This document shows, one piece after another, positions 40,006-48,732 of a stretch of 64,000 nucleotides of DNA (the first letter of the stretch is position 1; the number at the start of each line of letters is the position of its first letter). Origin of the DNA: DASUPK01 sp963744105 (GTDB lineage: Bacteria > Actinomycetota > Thermoleophilia > Solirubrobacterales > 70-9); contig CAVUSJ010000008.1 in assembly GCA_963744105.1 (NCBI GenBank), positions 124,001-188,000 of the forward strand, given 5' to 3'. The translations under genes were made by a program, and so were the position numbers. The notes beneath the pieces are model-generated. The model was not told where the DNA came from, did not search any database, and saw nothing but the letters and a program-made list of their open reading frames with translations.

Positions 40006-42729
40006 TTACTGGGAGACGGACTGACTGGGCGCGGCCTGCGCGGGTGCGCGGGAGGGCAGCGGGAAGCCCTCCTCCGCCCACACCACCGCCGCCGGCAGGA
40101 CCAGCATCACACCGGCCAGCGCCACCAGCAGGTCGGCGACGGTGACGAGGCCGAAGTCGCGCAGCACGGGAGCGACCGAGATCAGGCCGATGTCGTCGAG
40201 CAGCGGCAGGCCGGCGATCGCCAGCACGGCGAAGCCGGCGATCGCGGTGATCCCGGAGGCGAGCACCGCCGCCCCGGTCCGCAGGTAGGTGCGCCTCAGC
40301 GCCTCGCCGATCGACTGCCCCGCCTGCCGCTCGGTCGCGTACCGCGCCGAGAGGATCACGCTGAACTCGGTCGCGATCGCGATCACCAGCGCGCCGAGCG
40401 TCGCCGACATCGGGTTGAGCGAGATCCCGAGCGCGGCGACCACCAGACCGGACCAGCCCGTCGCCATCACCACCGGGATCAGCGGCACGACCGCGCGCCG
40501 GACCGAGCGATAGATCAGCGCGAGCACGATCCCCACGGCGAGCAGGCCCACCAGCGGCAGCCACCAGCGGCTGTGGGACAGGTCGGTGTTCGCCTCGGCG
40601 GCGAGCACCGGCAGGCCCGCCAGCTCCACCGTGGTCCCCGGAGGCGGCGCCGGGCCGTCGGGGGAGTGGATCTGGGCTCGGATGTCGTCGATCAGGTTCT
40701 GCTGGTCCGTCAGCGGCTGCACCCTGATGCCGAAGGCGATGTCCGCGGTGTCACCGATCGGCGTCGTGCCCGCCGACGGATTGCACTCCCCGCGGTGGCT
40801 GATCACGATCTGCGAGATGAAGCAGGGAAGCGCCTGGACCAGGGCGTGGACGTCGCCGACGTTCTGGCCGGTGGTGGAGGTCCCGCTGGACGACGATGCG
40901 CCCGCGCCGCCGAAGAAGTCCGTGAGCGAGAGAGCCGGGCAGATCTGAGCGTCGGCGCAGCTCGGATTGGCCCCTGAGAACCCGTGGCGCGCCAGCACGC
41001 GCTGCTGGAAGCCCTCGGCCCAGGCGATCACCGCCGGATCGGTGGGGTCCTGAGCCCTGATCGTCACGTTCACGTCGCCGGAGATCCCCGTCTCCTTCTC
41101 GAGCTCGTTCAGGTCCTTGAGCGCCGCCAGGTGCGGAGGCGCGAGGTCACGGATGTCGGTCTCCACCTTGGTTCCCGCGCTCGCCACCCAGCCGCAGACG
41201 GCGAGCAGCAGGCCGGCGGCAAGCACCCGCCGAGGCCTCGCCAGCGCAACCGCGATCGCCGAGACGCCGATCGACTGGAGTCGCGAGGCCGCGCCCTGGA
41301 ACCGCCGCGGCCCACTCGGCGCAGGCACCTCCGGGGAACCGCGCCAGGCCGAGAGGCCGAGCGCTGCGAGCCCGCCGGTGAGCGCGACCAGGAAGGCCAG
41401 GGCCACGCCGACCACGAGCAGCAGCCCGAAGGAGCGAACCAGCGGGCTCGGGGAGAGCGCGAAGGCCGCGAAGCCGGCGATGGTCGCCAAGCAGGCCGCC
41501 CCGATCACCGATCCTCCGCCGTTCGCGGCGATCGCGACGGCCCGTCCGGGCGGCGCCCCCTCCCCTCTCGCCTCGTTGAAGCGGGCCTGGAACTGGATGG
41601 CGTAGTCGACCGCAAGGCCGACGAGCACGGGAAGCATCGCGATGGCGCCGATGGTCAGCGAGCCGCCGAAGACGGCAACCAGGCCCATGGTCATAGCGCC
41701 AGCCGCCGCGGCGACGGCGAGCGGAAGCAGGCGAAGCGGCCGAGGCAGGACCAGCAGCAGCGTCAGGGCCATCACCAGCGCGGCGACCCCGAGGAGAAGC
41801 AGCGTCTGGCTCCGGAGCTCCCGAGCGCCCGCGTCGACCACGACCGGGGCGCCCGTGACGATGTAGCTCCCGTCGCTGAGCTTGAAGCGGGGATCGGAGA
41901 CGGCCTGGCGGAAGAGGCCGATCGCCTCGTGCCGCTCCGCGTCGGTCATGTCGGGCCGCAGCCGGACGATGATCTGCGCGGCGTTCTTGTTCGGGAAGAG
42001 GTAGCCGAAGCGCTCCTTGGGAGTTCCCGCCGGCTTCGACTGGTCGAAGACGACGCGGCTCACGAAGTTCGGGTCGTCCAGTCGCGGGACCGAGGTGATG
42101 CCGTACTGGAGCGCCACCTGGACGAGCTGGCTCTGGAACTGGCCGAGGACCTGCTGCGCCGCGGCGGTCGCGGCCTGCTGCTGCTCGGCGGTCGACGCTC
42201 CCCTCTTTGCCGCCGCCTGCGCCGCGCGGCGGCCGGCCGTCTGCGCCGCCGCGCTCGCCCCGCCGATCTGACCGCGCAGGGCCTCCTGGATCCCGGCGAC
42301 GCTCAGGTAGAGGAACGTCCCGGGGCCGAACACCGACTGGCTCGGGTGGAGCTTCGCGATCTCGTCGCAGACCGGTGGCAGGGGCTGCTTCTGCCGGTGC
42401 GGCAGGGATGCGGCGAGCTGCGTGCCGCCGGCGAAGCACTCCTCGAGCTCGAAGAGGGGCTCGAGGTCCTTGGTGAGGACGAGCTTGCGGAGATCCTCCT
42501 TCGCCAGCACGATCACCGGCTCGTCGCCGAACTTCTGGTGGAAGTCCTGGGTCGCCTGGTAGGTGGAGGAGCCCTTGCTGACCAGCGTGTCCGTACCGGC
42601 GTTCGTGTCGAGCTGCGTCGCCGCGAAGATGCCGGCGCCGGTCAGCAGCACGATCGGCGCGATCAGCAGCCACGGCCAACGCACGGCCACGCCCGCGACC
42701 CGCTCGAAGAATCCTCTCCCCGCACTCAC
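40006..42729 (-). CDS. MMPL/RND-family transporter (lipid or hydrophobe exporter)
   Basis: A 907-residue RND/MMPL protein with two repeats of the plan helix, large extracytoplasmic loop, five helices. The first helix is WPWLLIAPIVLLTGAGIFAAT; SGLVVAALGISLNPMSATLGALVIAIATEFSVILSARYATER and LTIGAIAMLPVLVGLAVDYAIQFQARFNEARGEG are the GxxxD-type proton-relay regions (Asp in VGLAVDYAIQ; ATEF in the second half). Such proteins export lipids, hopanoids or siderophores. A run of Ala/Gln repeats (AAKRGASTAEQQQAATAAAQ) lies in the first loop. Start GTG 42729 has a TAACCT box 8 nt before it. Lies next to the Mce-type importer genes. Confidence 0.88.
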   Translation of the reverse strand: MSAGRGFFERVAGVAVRWPWLLIAPIVLLTGAGIFAATQLDTNAGTDTLVSKGSSTYQATQDFHQKFGDEPVIVLAKEDLRKLVLTKDLEPLFELEECFAGGTQLAASLPHRQKQPLPPVCDEIAKLHPSQSVFGPGTFLYLSVAGIQEALRGQIGGASAAAQTAGRRAAQAAAKRGASTAEQQQAATAAAQQVLGQFQSQLVQVALQYGITSVPRLDDPNFVSRVVFDQSKPAGTPKERFGYLFPNKNAAQIIVRLRPDMTDAERHEAIGLFRQAVSDPRFKLSDGSYIVTGAPVVVDAGARELRSQTLLLLGVAALVMALTLLLVLPRPLRLLPLAVAAAAGAMTMGLVAVFGGSLTIGAIAMLPVLVGLAVDYAIQFQARFNEARGEGAPPGRAVAIAANGGGSVIGAACLATIAGFAAFALSPSPLVRSFGLLLVVGVALAFLVALTGGLAALGLSAWRGSPEVPAPSGPRRFQGAASRLQSIGVSAIAVALARPRRVLAAGLLLAVCGWVASAGTKVETDIRDLAPPHLAALKDLNELEKETGISGDVNVTIRAQDPTDPAVIAWAEGFQQRVLARHGFSGANPSCADAQICPALSLTDFFGGAGASSSSGTSTTGQNVGDVHALVQALPCFISQIVISHRGECNPSAGTTPIGDTADIAFGIRVQPLTDQQNLIDDIRAQIHSPDGPAPPPGTTVELAGLPVLAAEANTDLSHSRWWLPLVGLLAVGIVLALIYRSVRRAVVPLIPVVMATGWSGLVVAALGISLNPMSATLGALVIAIATEFSVILSARYATERQAGQSIGEALRRTYLRTGAAVLASGITAIAGFAVLAIAGLPLLDDIGLISVAPVLRDFGLVTVADLLVALAGVMLVLPAAVVWAEEGFPLPSRAPAQAAPSQSVSQ

Positions 42730-42737
42730 GAGGGCGC

Positions 42738-42743
42738 AGGTTA
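42738..42743 (-). promoter_or_regulatory. -10 box, leaderless, for the MMPL gene
   Basis: On the minus strand TAACCT ends 8 nt before GTG 42729. Confidence 0.45.
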
Positions 42744-42771
42744 GGGAGCGAAGATGAGGATGGCGCTAATT

Positions 42772-42794
42772 ACGCGGCCGGCACTGCGCCGCGT
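42772..42794 (-). terminator. Hairpin at the end of the Mce-type ATPase gene
   Basis: ACGCGGC (42772-42778) and GCCGCGT (42788-42794) form a 7-bp stem with a 9-nt loop touching the stop codon; TAATTAG follows on the minus strand. A weak terminator that would separate the Mce-type genes from the MMPL gene. Confidence 0.35.
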
Positions 42795-43780
42795 CAATCC
42801 ATCGCCAGGGGGCCCTTGACATCTGCGTTGAGAAACTGGCTGACGAACTCGTTGCGCGAGTTGAAGAGCTCATCCGAGGGTCCCGACTCCACGATCCGGC
42901 CCTTCCAGAGGACCGCGATGAAGTCGGCGATCCGGCGGGCGGTGCCGAGGTCGTGGCTGATCACCAAATAGCAGCCGCCGTTCTCCTCGTGGATCTCTCG
43001 GATCAGCTCGCAGAGCAGCGCCGTCCGCACCGGGTCGAGGCCCGAGTCGGGCTCGTCGAACATGACGATCGCCGGGTCGAGCACCAGCGCGCGGGCGAAG
43101 CCGGCGCGCTTGCGCATTCCGCCCGAGAGCTCGTTCGGCATCTGGTACATAGCCTCGGCGAGGCCGACCTCGCGGAGCCGCCGGTTGACGATCTCCTCGA
43201 TCTCGTCCTCGCCCTTGTCCGTGTGCTGGCGGAGCGGGAAGGCCGTGTTGTCGAAGACGTTCATCGAGCCGAAGAGGGCGCCGTCCTGGAAGAGCAGGCC
43301 GAACTTCTTGCGCGTCTCAAAGAGCTCGTCGTCGGTCATGTTCGGAATCGACTCGCCGTGGACAAGCACGTCGCCCGCGTCCGGGTAGAGGAGCCCAACG
43401 ATGTGCTTGATCAGCACCGACTTGCCGGTGCCCGACGGCCCGAGCACCATCGAGATCATGTTGTCCGGGATCCCGAGATTGCAGCCGTTCAGGATGCGGG
43501 TGCGGCCGAACTGCTTGACGAGATCGATGATCTCGATCGCGTCCTTTCCCCCGTGATCCCTCTTCGTCCCTGTGTGCCACTTGTATGGATCCGAATCGTC
43601 GGCGTCGACGCCGGGGATGGTGTAGTCGCGTCCGGAGAAGTCCTCCTCGCCGTAGCCCTGCGCCTCGAGCGGATCGCCCTGATCGACCGCCTCGGCGTCG
43701 GCGTTGGCCTCAGGGCCGCTCGAGCTCGAGCGGCTGCTCGTGCTCTTGCTCCGCGAGGTGCTCTTCTTGCGCTCAGCCAC
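42794..43780 (-). CDS. Mce/MlaF-type lipid ABC transporter ATPase
   Basis: A 328-residue ATPase. A disordered Ser/Lys/Glu-rich leader of about 85 residues precedes the domain: Walker A GPSGTGKS, Q-loop GLLFQDGALFGSMNVFDNTAFPL, signature LSGGMRKRAGFARALVLDPAIVMFDEPDSGLDPV (the MKR signature of MlaF/MceG-type ATPases) and VISHDLG. It should drive the two YrbE-type permeases upstream on the same strand to move phospholipid, sterol or fatty acid. The start is GTG 43780, GGAGG 10 nt upstream. No MCE substrate-binding proteins are in the window, so the complex must take them from elsewhere. Confidence 0.92.
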   Translation of the reverse strand: MAERKKSTSRSKSTSSRSSSSGPEANADAEAVDQGDPLEAQGYGEEDFSGRDYTIPGVDADDSDPYKWHTGTKRDHGGKDAIEIIDLVKQFGRTRILNGCNLGIPDNMISMVLGPSGTGKSVLIKHIVGLLYPDAGDVLVHGESIPNMTDDELFETRKKFGLLFQDGALFGSMNVFDNTAFPLRQHTDKGEDEIEEIVNRRLREVGLAEAMYQMPNELSGGMRKRAGFARALVLDPAIVMFDEPDSGLDPVRTALLCELIREIHEENGGCYLVISHDLGTARRIADFIAVLWKGRIVESGPSDELFNSRNEFVSQFLNADVKGPLAMD

Positions 43781-43830
43781 CGTTCATGCCTCCTTCAAAG
43801 TTGACCAAAAGTGTAGGGAACAGCCTCGGC

Positions 43831-44631
43831 CTACCCGCCGATGGGCGCCCTCGGGTTCGCCCCCCAGAAGACCAGGGTTCCCATCATCCCGATGATGTGC
43901 ACGAGCACGATGTTGAGCACCATCGACTTCGCGGTCGCGGTGCCGACGCCCACCGGTCCTCCGGATGCCGTGTACCCGTAGTAGCAGCCGACGAGCACGA
44001 TGGCGGTCGCCATCACCATGCCCTTGATGAGGCTGAATAAGAGGTCGGGCGGGTTCTGGAACATCCAGAAGATCAGGAAGTAGCCGCCTGAGGAGACGTC
44101 TCCAATCTGCTCGACGACGGCGAGCCAACTCGCGAAGTAGCCGATCCCGACGGCGGCCAGGTACATGAAGGGGAAGGCGATCCAGGCGGCGAGCAGGCGG
44201 GTCGCCGCAAGGAAGGTCACCGGCGGCACGCCCATCACCTCGAGGGCGTCGATCTCGTCGGAGATCCGCATCGCGCCGAGCTCGGCGACGATTCCCGTGC
44301 CCACCTTGGCGGCCAGCATGTAGCCGAAGCCATAGGGAATCACCTCGCGCAGGTCGCACCAGGCGGCGAACACGCCGGCATAGGCCGGGGAGCCGACCGA
44401 GCGGTTGAAGTAGGCGCCCTCGATCCCGCACTGCAGGCCGAGGATGAACACGAGGCCCCAGATGACGAGCGTGGAGCCGAGGATCAGGATGCCGGTCTGG
44501 CGCAGGGCCTCGCCGAAGAATTCGAAGACCCGGCCCCGGTAGACGAGGCTGGCGACGCGCGTCGAGAAGCCGAAGATCTCGCCGATCGAGTTGAGCCAGC
44601 CCCGCGGGACCGCCAGCCAGCCAGCGTTCAC
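43831..44631 (-). CDS. YrbE/MlaE-type permease, second copy
   Basis: A 266-residue permease. The MlaE fold is evident: SLVYRGRVFEFFGEALRQTGILILGSTLVIWGLVFILGLQCGIEGAYF, then AAKVGTGIVAELGAMRISDEIDALEVMGVPPVTFLAATRLLAAWIAFP (the coupling-helix hallmark E-LGAM-ISDEIDALEVMG) and GMVMATAIVLVGCYYGYTASGGPVGVGTATAKSMV. Overlaps the stop of the first permease by 4 bp (GTGA), so a heterodimer made in fixed ratio is likely, as in mycobacterial YrbEA/YrbEB pairs. Followed by the ATPase gene. Confidence 0.92.
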   Translation of the reverse strand: MNAGWLAVPRGWLNSIGEIFGFSTRVASLVYRGRVFEFFGEALRQTGILILGSTLVIWGLVFILGLQCGIEGAYFNRSVGSPAYAGVFAAWCDLREVIPYGFGYMLAAKVGTGIVAELGAMRISDEIDALEVMGVPPVTFLAATRLLAAWIAFPFMYLAAVGIGYFASWLAVVEQIGDVSSGGYFLIFWMFQNPPDLLFSLIKGMVMATAIVLVGCYYGYTASGGPVGVGTATAKSMVLNIVLVHIIGMMGTLVFWGANPRAPIGG

Positions 44632-45434
44632 TTGATCACCTGGAGCTCGGGATGGGTCGCGAGCAGCGTCTGGGTGAACACGTAGTTGAACGCGAAGACG
44701 CCCATGAAGGCGACCACCACCCCCTCGTTGACGGCGCGACCCACTCCCTCGGCGCCTCCGGACGCAGTCATCCCCTTGTAGGAGCAGACGATCGCGATGA
44801 TCGCTCCGAACATCGTGCACTTCAGAACCGAGCCCCAGAGGTCGGTGACCGAGGCGTTGTTGAAGAGCGTCGCAAAGAACCCGCCGAGCGGCTCGTTGTA
44901 GAGCACCTCCGCGCCGAGACCGCCAACGATGCCGAAGATCAGCGCATAGATGTCCAGCAGGCCGGTGATCAACATCAGGGCGAGGAAGCGGGGCACGACC
45001 AGGTTCTTGATCGGATCGACGCCGAGCACCTGGAGCGCGTCGAGCTCCTCGCGGATCTTCCGGGCCCCGAGGTCCGCGGTGATCGCCGTACCCGCCACAC
45101 CGGCGACGACTACCGCCGTCACCGTGGGCGCGAACTCGCGGATCGAGGCGAGGACGAAGAACCCGCCGAGGCGGTCGAGCGCCCCGAACAGGGAGAGGAA
45201 GTTGGCGGCCTGCAGCCCGGGCGCCCCGAACCCGAAGGCGAGCGTCGAGATCATCATCGGGAACCAGCAGAGCTGGAGGGCGAAGAGGAACTGGCTGATG
45301 AACTCGCCGCCGTACGGGTACGGAGGCCTGATCGCCGAGACGATCGTCTTGGCGGTCAGGATCATCATGTCCCCGACCTGCTCGAATAGAGACTTGGCCG
45401 GGAGGAACGCCCTGTCGGCTACGGATCTGACCAT
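44628..45434 (-). CDS. YrbE/MlaE-type permease, first copy
   Basis: A 268-residue permease, first gene of the Mce-type set. Its coupling helix reads TADLGARKIREELDALQVLGVDPIKNLVVPRFLALMLIT, in which the second-copy motif LGAMRISDEIDALEVMG is replaced by LGARKIREELDALQVLG: the two copies form distinct paralogue groups. The last third IIAIVCSYKGMTASGGAEGVGRAVNEGVVVAFMGVFAFNYVFTQTLL is typical. ATG 45434 is chosen over a longer frame because GGAGGAGAG lies 5 nt before it. Confidence 0.92.
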   Translation of the reverse strand: MVRSVADRAFLPAKSLFEQVGDMMILTAKTIVSAIRPPYPYGGEFISQFLFALQLCWFPMMISTLAFGFGAPGLQAANFLSLFGALDRLGGFFVLASIREFAPTVTAVVVAGVAGTAITADLGARKIREELDALQVLGVDPIKNLVVPRFLALMLITGLLDIYALIFGIVGGLGAEVLYNEPLGGFFATLFNNASVTDLWGSVLKCTMFGAIIAIVCSYKGMTASGGAEGVGRAVNEGVVVAFMGVFAFNYVFTQTLLATHPELQVIK

Positions 45435-45603
45435 TGCTCTCCTCCGGAGCCGATCCCCTGCTGGGGCGCGGCCCCGCACGCCGCTCTCGCGGCACACGGG
45501 AAGATTATGTGATGGGGACGCGGTTCGCCACCCACAACCGTCACGCGTAACTTCCAGCCAAGAAATCCCCGCAAGTAGTGAGACGGAGCCGGATTGGCGG
45601 GGG

Positions 45604-45609
45604 TAGGGT
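45604..45609 (+). promoter_or_regulatory. -10 box, leaderless
   Basis: TAGGGT ends 7 nt before ATG 45617 of the lipoprotein gene. Confidence 0.5.
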
Positions 45610-45616
45610 GCGTGGT

Positions 45617-46417
45617 ATGTTGCCCGCGCCTTTGGAGGAGAGCGCCTCGACAGCCCGTTCCCTGAAGGCCCGCAGGCGGATCGGGATCGGGGTTCTCGGA
45701 GTGCTTCTGGCGGTGGGGGTCGCATCATGCGGCGGCAGCCGGCAGGACGCCAACGAGCCCGAGGGCAACTTCCCCGTCTCGATCGTCAGCGCCGACTTCC
45801 CGAGCAAGCAGCAGCTCGCCGAGAACACGAACCTGACCCTGTCGGTCGAGAACTCGGGCAACCAGACGATCCCGGACCTCGCGATCACCATCTTCACCAG
45901 CTCGAACGCGAGCACGACCGAATCGACGACCACCGGGACGACGAGCACCGGGACGACGAGCACGTCCACCGACCTTCCCACCTCGCAAGGCTCCTTCTCG
46001 GTCCGCTCCGAGCAGCAGGGCCTCGCGATCCCCTTCCGGCCGGTGTGGATCCTCGAGGCAGGCTATCCGAAGCTCGCGGGCCAGACCGCGTCGGCCGGCG
46101 CCGAGGCGGCGCAGACCGACACCTATGCATTCGGCGAGCTGAGGGCGCACGAGACCAGGAGCATGGTCTGGAACGTGACCCCGGTCCAGCCGGGCACCTA
46201 CACCGTCCGCTACCGCGTCGCCGCGGGGCTCGAGGGCAAGGCGAAGGCGGTCACGGCGGACGGCTCGGTCCCGGAGGGCGAGTTCGTGGTCCGGATCTCC
46301 AACGCAGCCCCGCAGACGCGGGTCGATAACTCCGGCAAGGTCGTGCCGATCCAGCCGAGCGACATCGTGGGCCAGGCGGGGACCCAGGAGCAGAAGTCAC
46401 AGCTCAACGGGCACTAG
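45617..46417 (+). CDS. Lipoprotein with a CARDB-like beta domain
   Basis: A 266-residue lipoprotein: a 20-residue basic leader, hydrophobic IGIGVLGVLLAVGV and lipobox Cys38 (ASC-GGSR). The mature part contains SVENSGNQTIPDLAITIFTSS, characteristic of CARDB-like Ig folds, an extracellular Ser/Thr run (ASTTESTTTGTTSTGTTSTS) from short CGACGAGCACCGGGA-type DNA repeats, and VRYRVAAGLEGKAKAV. Probably a cell-surface protein of unknown partner. The leaderless -10 box fixes ATG 45617. The next gene overlaps its end. Confidence 0.7.
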   Translation: MLPAPLEESASTARSLKARRRIGIGVLGVLLAVGVASCGGSRQDANEPEGNFPVSIVSADFPSKQQLAENTNLTLSVENSGNQTIPDLAITIFTSSNASTTESTTTGTTSTGTTSTSTDLPTSQGSFSVRSEQQGLAIPFRPVWILEAGYPKLAGQTASAGAEAAQTDTYAFGELRAHETRSMVWNVTPVQPGTYTVRYRVAAGLEGKAKAVTADGSVPEGEFVVRISNAAPQTRVDNSGKVVPIQPSDIVGQAGTQEQKSQLNGH

Positions 46418-47493
46418 GCGCACTCGCACTGATCGCCATCGCGGCGCTGGCCGCCGGGCCGCCCGCTGACGCGAAGCCGCGAGTCAAGCTCAAGCGGATC
46501 GGCCGCTTCCACAGTCCGACCTACGTCACCTCCGCGCCCGGCGTCGGCGGGATCGTGGTGGTCGAGCGCGGCGGGCGAATCCGGCTGGTGCAGGGGCGGA
46601 AGCGCCGCACGTTCACGAACATCGGCGGCCTCGTCACGACCGGCGGAGAGCGAGGTCTGCTGTCTGTCGCCTTCTCCCCGGCGTACGCGACCTCGCGCCT
46701 GCTCTACGTCTACTTCACGAATCGCTCGGGAGACATCGAGATCGCCGAGCTGCGGGCAGACCCCGATGGCCGACGCGCGGACCCGGCCACGCTGCGCCCG
46801 GTCGTGATCGTGCCCCACCCCAACCACTCGAACCACAATGGCGGGCAGCTGCAGTTCGGCCCCGACGGCTTCCTCTACGCGGGGACCGGTGACGGCGGCG
46901 GAGCGGGTGATGAGCCCGACAACGCCCAGAACCCGAACTCGCGCCTCGGCAAGCTGCTGCGGATCGACCCGTCCTCCGGGTCGGTCTCCATCTACGCCAT
47001 CGGGCTGCGCAACCCGTACCGCTTCTCGTTCGATCTGGTGACCGACCCGGCGCAGCCCCGGATCGCGATCGGTGACGTCGGCCAGGACCGCTTCGAGGAG
47101 ATCGACTACCTGCCCCTGGCGGCCGCGAACGGCGCGAACTTCGGCTGGAACGACTTCGAGGGCTTCGCGCCGTTCCCCGGCGCGCACCCTCCGACCGCGA
47201 ACCCGACGGTGAAGCCGATCAAGGCGTACGGCCATTCCGGTGGCGCCTGCTCGATCATCGGCGGCTACGTCGTCCGCGATGCCCGGCTGCGCCCGCTGCT
47301 TCACCGCTACGTCTACGGGGACTTCTGCACCGGCAGGGTCCGCTCGCTGATTCCCGATCCCGGCGGCGCTCGCCGCGACAAGCGCACGGGAGTCCGCGTC
47401 CGCGACCTGAGCTCCTTCGGCGAGGGCGCGGACGGCGCGCTCTACGCCACCTCGCTGGACGGACCGGTATACCGGTTCGTCCGCAGGCGCTAG
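46396..47493 (+). CDS. PQQ-dependent sugar dehydrogenase-type propeller, start codon unclear
   Basis: A secreted GDH/PQQ-type soluble-aldose-dehydrogenase-like protein: ERGGRIRLVQGRKRRTF, the motif GERGLLSVAFSPAYATSRLLYVYFTNRSGD, HSNHNGGQLQFGPDGFLYAGTGDGGGAGD, GLRNPYRFSFDLVTD and GDVGQDRFEEIDYLP. The conserved frame begins with a signal-like stretch (LGALALIAIAALAAGPPADA) at about 46417, yet no ATG, GTG or TTG occurs in frame between the stop at 46327 and GTG 46555, which would remove the signal. I give GTC 46396, the codon before TAQRALGAL, as a placeholder. It overlaps the lipoprotein by 22 bp. Whether PQQ is bound is unproven. Confidence 0.7.
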   Translation, partial: VTAQRALGALALIAIAALAAGPPADAKPRVKLKRIGRFHSPTYVTSAPGVGGIVVVERGGRIRLVQGRKRRTFTNIGGLVTTGGERGLLSVAFSPAYATSRLLYVYFTNRSGDIEIAELRADPDGRRADPATLRPVVIVPHPNHSNHNGGQLQFGPDGFLYAGTGDGGGAGDEPDNAQNPNSRLGKLLRIDPSSGSVSIYAIGLRNPYRFSFDLVTDPAQPRIAIGDVGQDRFEEIDYLPLAAANGANFGWNDFEGFAPFPGAHPPTANPTVKPIKAYGHSGGACSIIGGYVVRDARLRPLLHRYVYGDFCTGRVRSLIPDPGGARRDKRTGVRVRDLSSFGEGADGALYATSLDGPVYRFVRRR

Positions 47494-47496
47494 CCC

Positions 47497-48732
47497 ATGC
47501 CGAAAGTCAACCGCCGCAGGATCGAAACCATCATCGCTGCGCTCGTCGCCGTCGGCGCCGGCGCGGTCGGCATCGCAAACCACGAGGCGGCCCGCGGGTT
47601 GGGTCCGAAGTTCGTCTCCGTCGAGCGCCTCGCGAGGCTCAAGAACCCGGTCTTCCTGACCCAGCCGCCCGGACCGGGATCCCAGCTCTTCGTCGCGCAG
47701 GCCGGCGGCACGATCAGGGTGATCTCGGACGACCGCCTGCTCCGGCGGCCGTTCCTGAACATCTCCGACCGAGTCGACGCCCGTGGCGTCCGGGGCGAGC
47801 CGGGGATCGCGTCCATCGCCTTCCCGCCCGACTACCAGCGGTCCCGTCAGTTCTATGTCGCCTACAGCCGCCGGAACGCATTGATCGTGGCTCGGTACCG
47901 GCGAAGCGCAACGGACCCACTGCTCGCCGATCCGGGCTCCGGCCAGACGATTCTGCAGATCCACGAGCCGACGGCGGCCCATCACGGGGGCCTGCTGGCG
48001 TTCGGGCCTGACGGCCACCTCTACATCGCCACCGGCGATGGCGGGCCAAGGCGAGATCCGAAGCGCTCCGCGCAGAACCTCCAGCTGCTTCGCGGGAAGA
48101 TCCTGCGCATCGACCCGACCCCGTCCGGATACGGGATCCCGGTCGGCAATCCGTTCGTCGGCAAGCCGGGGCGCGACGAGATCTGGTCGTATGGCCTGCG
48201 CAACCCGCGCGGCCTCTCCTTCGACCGGACGACTCACAACGTCGCGATCGCCGACACGGGCCAGGACCGCTTCGAGGAGATCGACTACCTGCCCATCGCC
48301 CGTTCGCGTGGAGCGAATTTCGGCTGGCCGGCGTTCGAGGCCTATGCCCCCTTTGCGGGCGGGGTGGCCCGCCACGACACCGTGCTCCCCGCGATCGCCT
48401 ACCGCCATCGGCCCGGGTGCCTGATCGCCGGGGGCTATCTGGTCCGCGACCCTCGCCTCGCGCGGATCCGCGGGAGGGAGATCTTCGGGGACTACGTCTT
48501 CGGGGACTACTGCACCGGGAAGCTCTACGGCTTCCGTCCGCGAGCGAGGGCGGGCCGGCGAGCCGGCAAGCAGCGGAGCTTCAGGTTCGGCACCCGCTAC
48601 CTGACCTCGATCGGCGAGGACAACTCACGGCGCATATACCTGCTCACGATTCGAGGGCCGAACCACAAGGGCAAGGCCACGCTCGGCTCGGTCAACCGGC
48701 TGGTCCCCCACCGCAACCCGGTCGAGGGCTAA
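47497..48732 (+). CDS. PQQ-dependent sugar dehydrogenase-type propeller, tandem paralogue
   Basis: A 411-residue exported protein clearly paralogous to its upstream neighbour, from which it is separated by 3 bp. Signal-like leader IETIIAALVAVGAGAVGIANHEA; then FVAQAGGTIRVISDDRLL, GVRGEPGIASIAFPPDYQRSRQFYVAYSRR, HHGGLLAFGPDGHLYIATGDGGPRRDPKR, GLRNPRGLSFDRTTHNVAIADTGQDRFEEIDYLP and GGYLVRDPRLARIRGREIFGDYVFGDYCTGKLYGF. The equivalents of the soluble GDH catalytic His (HGG) and Arg are recognisable but need alignment. Stop interlocks with the convergent membrane-protein gene (CTAA). Confidence 0.85.
   Translation: MPKVNRRRIETIIAALVAVGAGAVGIANHEAARGLGPKFVSVERLARLKNPVFLTQPPGPGSQLFVAQAGGTIRVISDDRLLRRPFLNISDRVDARGVRGEPGIASIAFPPDYQRSRQFYVAYSRRNALIVARYRRSATDPLLADPGSGQTILQIHEPTAAHHGGLLAFGPDGHLYIATGDGGPRRDPKRSAQNLQLLRGKILRIDPTPSGYGIPVGNPFVGKPGRDEIWSYGLRNPRGLSFDRTTHNVAIADTGQDRFEEIDYLPIARSRGANFGWPAFEAYAPFAGGVARHDTVLPAIAYRHRPGCLIAGGYLVRDPRLARIRGREIFGDYVFGDYCTGKLYGFRPRARAGRRAGKQRSFRFGTRYLTSIGEDNSRRIYLLTIRGPNHKGKATLGSVNRLVPHRNPVEG

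Noticed and set aside
45904..45970. Short direct repeats (CGACGAGCACCGGGA type)
   Set aside because: They encode the Ser/Thr linker of the lipoprotein; no array or mobile-element features.
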